Assembly (NCBI GenBank): GCA_040223615.1
Contig: JAVKFY010000039.1
Span: forward strand, 1 to 56,308
Direction: 5' to 3'
Source of the DNA: JAVKFY01 sp040223615
Lineage (GTDB): Bacteria > Pseudomonadota > Alphaproteobacteria > GCA-2731375
Length of the DNA: 56,308 bases
This document shows, piece after piece, positions 51,725 through 56,308 of the stretch. A model generated the notes under the pieces. It ran no database searches, was not told the DNA's origin, and saw only the letters and a program-made list of their open reading frames with translations. Position 1 is the first letter of the stretch. The number at the start of each line of letters is the position of its first letter. Position numbers and translations under genes: made by a program.

Positions 51725-53606
51725 GGCGGCGCCCCACGATGTCCGTCGCGCGGCGGCGGGGCGCCGCCGCCAGCAGCCGGCAGACCGTCTCGATTAGCAC
51801 CCCGCGGTCGACAGGCTTGATCAGGTACTCGTCGGCGCCGATTTCGAACGCGGCGTTGCGCTCGTCGACCACGCTCAGCACCAGGACCGGACAGTCGATG
51901 CCTTCGGCGCGCAACTGCCGCAGCACCGAGAGCCCTTCGACCTCCGGCAGGATCAGGTCCAATACGATCAGGGTCGGTCGCGCGGTCCGCGCCAGTTGCA
52001 GCGCAGTGCCGCCGCTGTCGGTCAGGATGGCAGGCAGGTTCAGCTTGGCGAGCGAACGGTCCATGAGTTCCAGGACCGTGTGGTCGTCGTCGATGACCAG
52101 CACCGTCTGCTTCGCGCCGGACCAATGCGCCGGCTGCTGCGAGCGCTCCAGCCAGGCCCGGGACGCGGTGTCGCCCGCACTGCCCGTCGCGGTCGGTGCG
52201 GTCGTCGTCGGCGCCCCCGCCGCAGCCTCCGGCAAGCGGACGAGAAAGCACGAGCCGACACCGGGTTCGCTCGTGACGGTGATGTCGCCCCCCATCAGCC
52301 GGCACAGTCGGCGGCTGACGGAAAGCCCCAGCCCGGTACCGCCGTAGGCGCCCGACGCCACGCTTTGCGTCTGGCTGAAGTCTTCGAACAGCTTGTCGAG
52401 CTCGTCCGCGTCGATGCCGATGCCGGTGTCCTGCACCGTCATCTCGAGCCACCGACGCCCGTCGGACGACTCCTGCCGCACCACCAGCCGCACGTCACCG
52501 TCGGAGGTGAACTTGGCCGCGTTGCTGAGCAGGTTGAGCACGATCTGGCGCAGCTTGGTGACGTCGCAGGCGAAGTCGCCGAGGTCGCCTTGGCGCTGCA
52601 CGGTCAGCCTGTTGCCGTTCAGCGCCATCATCGACTCGCAGGTCGCGGCCACGTCGTCGACGAAACGGCCGAGATCGAAACTCTCGGCGTACTGTTCCAT
52701 CTTGCCGGCCTCGATCTTCGACAGGTCGAGCACGTCGTTCACCAGCGACAGCAGGTGCTGTCCGGCGCTGTTGATCTTGCGCAGATCGGCGGTCTGCTCG
52801 TCGCGCCCCTCGTCCTCGGCATCCTCCAGCAGCATCTCGCTGTAGCCGATCACCGCATTCAGCGGGGTGCGCAGTTCGTGGCTCATCCGCGCCAGAAATT
52901 CCGACTTCGCCGAATTCGCCTGCTCGGCGAGGTCCTTAGCGCGCTGCAGTTCCGTCATGGTGGTACGGTGCCGCCGCATCTCCTTTTCCAGGTCGGACTG
53001 CGAATCGACCAGGTTGGAGTAGTAGATCGCCAGCACTGTCACGTAGATCGAGGCGCTCAGCGTCGACACGATTCCCGGAATCACCAGGGCCGACGGCGGT
53101 ACGTGCACGGGAAAGCTGCCGCTCCACAGGTAGGCGCCGTAGAAGCCCGCCACGTTGACGCCGATCTTGGCGAAGATGGCGTAGCGCGTGAACCGCGTCG
53201 ATCCCAGGTAGAAGAATGCCAGCAGCGGCACCACGAGGAACCACACCAGGAATGGCGAACTGACACCGCCATAGTGGTAGGCCGCGAACAGAATGGTGAC
53301 GACCAGGTGCTGCGTCGACAGCAGTGCCAGGTGCTCGAACCGCACCCAGGGGCGCTTTAGCGCCGCCGGGTACACCCAGAACAGGCCGATCATGGCGAAC
53401 ACCGTCCACATCTGCCAGCCGCGCCCGGTGTCGATGACATACAGGGAGGCACAGATCGGCAGCGCGATCGTCGGCCCGCAAAAATGCGCGATCACGAACA
53501 TCCGCACGCGCTGCGCGACATAGCGGTCGCGCAGCAGTCGCGGCGGAATGAAGTCGTTCGCGAACCTGGCGAACCTCGTCAGCGATGTCTTGAGTGTCGT
53601 CCCCAC
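51717..53606 (-). CDS. membrane hybrid sensor histidine kinase with C-terminal receiver
   Basis: 629 residues. An N-terminal membrane sensor of about six hydrophobic helices comes first (about 35-205, e.g. 'PFLVWFLVVPLLAFFYLGST'). A coiled-coil linker and the HisKA dimerisation helix 'FLARMSHELRTPLNAVIGYS' with phospho-His follow. The HATPase domain has N-box 'LRQIVLNLLSNAAKFTSDGD', G1 'VQDTGIGIDADELDKLFEDF' and G2 'GTGLGLSVSRRLCRLMGGDI'. A C-terminal receiver holds 'TVLVIDDDHTV' and 'LIVLDLILPEVEGLSVLRQL'. It begins GTG with GAGG upstream. The signal is unknown; the membrane part resembles 6-TM sensors without a periplasmic domain. Confidence 0.92.
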   Translation of the reverse strand: MGTTLKTSLTRFARFANDFIPPRLLRDRYVAQRVRMFVIAHFCGPTIALPICASLYVIDTGRGWQMWTVFAMIGLFWVYPAALKRPWVRFEHLALLSTQHLVVTILFAAYHYGGVSSPFLVWFLVVPLLAFFYLGSTRFTRYAIFAKIGVNVAGFYGAYLWSGSFPVHVPPSALVIPGIVSTLSASIYVTVLAIYYSNLVDSQSDLEKEMRRHRTTMTELQRAKDLAEQANSAKSEFLARMSHELRTPLNAVIGYSEMLLEDAEDEGRDEQTADLRKINSAGQHLLSLVNDVLDLSKIEAGKMEQYAESFDLGRFVDDVAATCESMMALNGNRLTVQRQGDLGDFACDVTKLRQIVLNLLSNAAKFTSDGDVRLVVRQESSDGRRWLEMTVQDTGIGIDADELDKLFEDFSQTQSVASGAYGGTGLGLSVSRRLCRLMGGDITVTSEPGVGSCFLVRLPEAAAGAPTTTAPTATGSAGDTASRAWLERSQQPAHWSGAKQTVLVIDDDHTVLELMDRSLAKLNLPAILTDSGGTALQLARTARPTLIVLDLILPEVEGLSVLRQLRAEGIDCPVLVLSVVDERNAAFEIGADEYLIKPVDRGVLIETVCRLLAAAPRRRATDIVGRRRA

Positions 53607-53741
53607 GGCAGCCTCGTCGTCACTCCGGCCACCGACGGTAGTTCGGCAAGGTTAACGCCGGGTTGCCGATGATCGCCGTGCGGACGTTGACGCACCGGCC
53701 GGCGCCGCTTACTTAGGCGCCAGTAGCAGACGGGAGTCCCC

Positions 53742-54044
53742 ATGAGCCTGGAACAGATCACCAACGGCATGAAAGAGCGCGTCGGCGAAGACTGCGGTCT
53801 CGGCGCCAGCATGAAGTTCGATTTCGGAGACGACGGCATCGTGGTGCTCGACGCCACGCAGGTGCCGAACGTGGTCACCAACGAGGACCAGCCGACCGAC
53901 TGCACCATGAAGATCTCGATGAGCGATTTCATCGCCATGACCCAGGGCGAGCTCGACGGCATGACCGCCTTCATGATGGGCAAGCTGAAGATCGAGGGCG
54001 ACATGGGCATCGCCATGAAGCTGCAGAGCGTGCTGAAGGGCTAA
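53742..54044 (+). CDS. SCP2 sterol-carrier domain protein
   Basis: A 100-residue single SCP2 domain: 'MKFDFGDDGIVVLDATQVPN' (strands), 'DCTMKISMSDFIAMTQGELD' and 'MTAFMMGKLKIEGDMGIAMK', the C-terminal hydrophobic-pocket helix. SCP2 proteins bind fatty acids, acyl-CoA or sterols and carry them between enzymes. It is the only lipid-carrier gene in the window and could serve the Atu-type acyl-CoA pathway, but its function is inferred. Its stop is 5 bases from the convergent penicillin-binding protein's. Confidence 0.92.
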   Translation: MSLEQITNGMKERVGEDCGLGASMKFDFGDDGIVVLDATQVPNVVTNEDQPTDCTMKISMSDFIAMTQGELDGMTAFMMGKLKIEGDMGIAMKLQSVLKG

Positions 54045-54048
54045 CACC

Positions 54049-56106
54049 CTACTGCCCCCCGTCCGGCCTCGGGCGGTCGCCGAGCGTGCCGCCGTCGTTG
54101 CGCTTCGCTGGCGCCGTGGTCGGTGAATCCGAGGGGCGCTCGTCGCTGCCACCGCCCTGAAAGATCGAGAAGATGCGGTCGATCAGCTTGCCGTCGGCGC
54201 CCGGCCGGTTGACGCCGGCCGGCGGCGGCTCGGCCGAGGCCAGCGGCTTCGCCACCAGGCCCTGGTGCGCCGCCGTCATCACTTGCTTCCAGATCCGCGC
54301 CGGCAAGCCACCGCCGGTGACCTTACGCATCGCCGAGTTGTCATCGTTGCCGACCCAGACGCCGGCCACCACGTCCGACGTGAAGCCCAGGAACCAGGCG
54401 TCGCGGTAATCCTGGCTGGTGCCGGTCTTGCCGGCGGCCGGACGGTCCAGGCGCGCCGCCTTGCCGGTGCCGTGCTGGATGGTGCCGCGCATCATGCCCG
54501 CCAGGTCGGCGACGGCGCGCGCATCGGCGGCGCGGGTGGCGCTGCCGCGCCGGCGGTAGACAACTTTGCCCTTGTCGTCGCGCACTTCGACGATGCCGTG
54601 CGCCAGCGCCGCCCGGCCGCCCGCCGCCAGCGTAGCGTAGGCCGTGGTCAGTTCCAGCATCGTCACCTCGCCCGCGCCCAGCGCGATCGCCGGCTGGCGC
54701 GGCAGCGTGCTGGTGATGCCCAGGCGCCGGGCGGTGGCGATCACCTTGTCGACACCGACCTGGCTGCCGACCCGTACCGCGACGGTATTGACCGAGTTGG
54801 CCAGCGCGTCGGCCAGGGTGATGCGGCCGCGATACTTGCCGTCGAAGTTGGTCGGAGACCATTTCTTGATCGTGACCGGCCGATCCTCGAACACGTCGTT
54901 CGGGCGCAGGCCGTTCTGCAACGCGGTCAGGTACACGATCGGCTTGAACGCCGAGCCCGGCTGGCGTTGCGCCTGCACCGCGCGGTTGAACTGGCTGGCC
55001 TGATAGTCGCGGCCGCCGACCATGGCCAGCACCGACCCGTCCGGCCGCATCACCAGCACCGCGCCCTGGCTCGCTTTCAGCTTGCCGCCGGACGCGTCGA
55101 GCGCGGTCCTCAGTGCCGCCTCCGCCGCCAGTTGCAGCTTCGGGTCGAGCGTGGTGACGACAGTGAGGTCGCGCTGCGCCCGGCCGACGTGGTCGGGCAG
55201 TTCGCTCAGCACCCAGTCGGTGAAATAGCGCACCGAGCGGCTGTCGGCACCGGCCTGCAGCCGCGCCGGCTTCGCCTTCGCCTTGGCCGCCTCGTCCTTC
55301 GAGATCGCGCCGTAGGCCACCATGTTGTCCAGCACCACGGCGGTGCGCGCCTTGGCCCGGCCGAAATCGCGGGTCGGCGCGTAGTAGCTCGGTGCCTTCA
55401 GCAGTCCGGCCAGCATCGCCGATTCCGGCAACGTGAGTTCGTTCACCGGCTTGCCGAAATAGCGCTGCGCCGCCGCCGACACGCCATACGCGCCGGCGCC
55501 GAGATAGACCCGGTTCATGTACAGCGTGAGGATCTCGTCCTTGGAGAAGTGCAGCTCGACCCACAGCGCCATCACCGCCTCTTGCGCCTTGCGCATCAGC
55601 GTACGGTCCGGCGTCAGGAACGCGATCTTGGAAAGCTGCTGCGTCAGCGTGCTGCCGCCCTGCACGATGCCGCCGGCGCGCACATTGACCATCATGGCGC
55701 GTGCGATGCCGATCAGGTCGATGCCGTCATGCTGGTAGAAGCGCCGGTCCTCGGTCGCCAGCACCGCGTCGACCAGGCTTTGCGGCAGGTCCTCGCGCTG
55801 CGCCGGGGTGCCATAGAGGTTGCCGTAGGTGGCCAGCGGCGCGCCATCGGCGGCGACCACGGAAATCGACGGCTTGCGGTCGGTCAGCGCCGACAGCCCG
55901 TCCAATCCTGGCAGGTTCCAGATCGTGTAGATCAGCAGCCCGACAGCGGCGACCGCGCCCCACACCACGGCGATCGACATGACCCGCCGGAACCGCACCC
56001 AGAAGTGCGCCCGCGGTGGTGGTGGCGGTTTCCGTCGGGCAGAGGATTTTTTGCCGGCAGATTTCTTCGCCGCTGCCGGTTTCTTCTTGGCGGGGGGCTT
56101 GGCCAT
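54049..56106 (-). CDS. penicillin-binding protein 1A family (bifunctional transglycosylase/transpeptidase)
   Basis: 685 residues. A Lys/Pro-rich cytosolic tail (1-30, KKPAAAKKSAGKKSSAR) precedes one TM helix ('AVVWGAVAAVGLLIYTIW'). The GT51 glycosyltransferase domain has 'AVLATEDRRFYQHDGIDL' and 'GGSTLTQQLSKIAFL'. The transpeptidase domain has SxxK 'QPGSAFKPIVYLTA', SxN 'ADALANSVNT' and KTG 'AAGKTGTSQDYRDAWFLGFT'. It polymerises and cross-links peptidoglycan at the inner membrane. A disordered tail with 'PPPAGVNRPGADGKL' ends it. The ATG 56106 sits in the inverted duplication described separately, so its promoter side is repeated. Confidence 0.93.
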   Translation of the reverse strand: MAKPPAKKKPAAAKKSAGKKSSARRKPPPPPRAHFWVRFRRVMSIAVVWGAVAAVGLLIYTIWNLPGLDGLSALTDRKPSISVVAADGAPLATYGNLYGTPAQREDLPQSLVDAVLATEDRRFYQHDGIDLIGIARAMMVNVRAGGIVQGGSTLTQQLSKIAFLTPDRTLMRKAQEAVMALWVELHFSKDEILTLYMNRVYLGAGAYGVSAAAQRYFGKPVNELTLPESAMLAGLLKAPSYYAPTRDFGRAKARTAVVLDNMVAYGAISKDEAAKAKAKPARLQAGADSRSVRYFTDWVLSELPDHVGRAQRDLTVVTTLDPKLQLAAEAALRTALDASGGKLKASQGAVLVMRPDGSVLAMVGGRDYQASQFNRAVQAQRQPGSAFKPIVYLTALQNGLRPNDVFEDRPVTIKKWSPTNFDGKYRGRITLADALANSVNTVAVRVGSQVGVDKVIATARRLGITSTLPRQPAIALGAGEVTMLELTTAYATLAAGGRAALAHGIVEVRDDKGKVVYRRRGSATRAADARAVADLAGMMRGTIQHGTGKAARLDRPAAGKTGTSQDYRDAWFLGFTSDVVAGVWVGNDDNSAMRKVTGGGLPARIWKQVMTAAHQGLVAKPLASAEPPPAGVNRPGADGKLIDRIFSIFQGGGSDERPSDSPTTAPAKRNDGGTLGDRPRPDGGQ

Positions 56107-56308
56107 GACGGAACTATCCCAATGCCCGAGTGGGCGGCACCGCCCACCTCACCCCAACCCTCTCCCCCCCAGAGGGCGGAGAGGGTTGGGGTGAGGTGGG
56201 CGGTGCCGCCCACTCGGGCATTGGGATAGTTCCGTCATGGCCAAGCCCCCCGCCAAGAAGAAACCGGCAGCGGCGAAGAAAGCTGCCGGCAAAAAATCCT
56301 CTGCCCGA
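56035..56308. repeat. near-perfect inverted duplication at the window end
   Basis: The left arm 56035-56165 and right arm 56178-56308 (131 bases each) are reverse complements with one mismatch (56061/56282), around a 12-base centre. The arms cover the first 24 codons of the penicillin-binding protein gene plus about 60 bases upstream. The core, CCTCACCCCAACCCTCTCC and its complement, is a common REP-type palindrome. The arm continues to the last base, so its full length is not known. It is either an assembly/amplification fold-back or a real duplicated gene start. Confidence 0.9.
56237..56308 (+). CDS. partial copy of the penicillin-binding protein N-terminus (probable artefact)
   Basis: On the plus strand, ATG 56237 opens 24 codons identical to the start of the gene at 54049-56106 except one codon (Ser to Ala at residue 16: AAKKAAGKKS). 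It runs off the window. If real, it would be a divergent second penicillin-binding protein gene sharing an identical upstream region. A fold-back artefact at a contig end is more likely. Confidence 0.35.
   Translation, partial: MAKPPAKKKPAAAKKAAGKKSSAR

Overview
The window is very GC-rich, with strong G/C bias at third codon positions. It looks like the chromosome of an alphaproteobacterium, probably of the Rhodospirillales type. This is inferred from the PhaR/PhaCAB polyhydroxybutyrate set, several short-chain dehydrogenases (SDRs) and LLM-class oxidoreductases, an AtuCDEFG-like acyl-CoA operon, a class III cyclase/TolB-like/TPR protein, and REP-type palindromes common in this class. I see no tRNA, rRNA, CRISPR array, IS element or phage gene. 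The gene content is mostly ordinary, apart from one strong oddity described below.

Layout. 1-752: tail of one gene, then an AT-richer, N-terminally incomplete Stf0-type sulfotransferase. 0.9-5.5 kb: LLM oxidoreductase, small hypothetical protein, three SDRs and a 3-hydroxyisobutyrate-dehydrogenase-like enzyme. 5.5-5.9 kb: REP palindromes. 5.9-7.6 kb: glutathione S-transferase, cold-shock protein, and a 680-base gap holding a candidate structured RNA. 7.6-16.4 kb: iron genes (ferric-binding protein, bacterioferritin, Bfd, permease) interleaved with an LLM-SDR-glutaredoxin operon and a methyltransferase-ferredoxin-P450 operon. 16.4-21.4 kb: carboxymuconolactone decarboxylase-like protein, VOC protein, phaB, phaA, phaC-like and divergent phaR. 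21.4-27.5 kb: PAS-GGDEF-EAL protein, GMC oxidoreductase with a small secreted partner, exosortase-A-type O-ligase. 27.6-36.7 kb: acyl-CoA synthetase, PanE-like reductase, hydrolase, PhhB/Sel1 pair, copper-chaperone pair, HAD phosphatase, sirtuin, lipoprotein globin. 36.8-41.5 kb: aconitase and the cyclase/TPR protein. 41.5-50.7 kb (minus strand): an operon of SDR, carboxylase beta, two acyl-CoA dehydrogenases, hydratase, biotin subunit and two thioesterase genes, closest to acyclic terpene/isoprenoid utilisation (Atu). 50.9-53.6 kb: response regulators and a hybrid kinase. 53.7-56.1 kb: SCP2 protein and a PBP1A-family enzyme. 56.0-56.3 kb: a 131-bp near-perfect inverted duplication that runs to the window end.

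The most interesting feature is at 11173-11934. A glutaredoxin-DinB fusion gene has an in-frame TGA exactly where the first cysteine of the CxxC redox motif should be (UxxC). It has a perfect ribosome binding site, an intact downstream frame, and a small hairpin with a GGU-containing apical loop 12 nt after the TGA, built from rare codons. I read it as a candidate selenoprotein of an unusual architecture. Second-tier items are the structured RNA near 7.2-7.44 kb, the Fur-box-like sites on scattered iron genes, a one-base frameshift in the PhaC-like gene, and the terminal inverted duplication.
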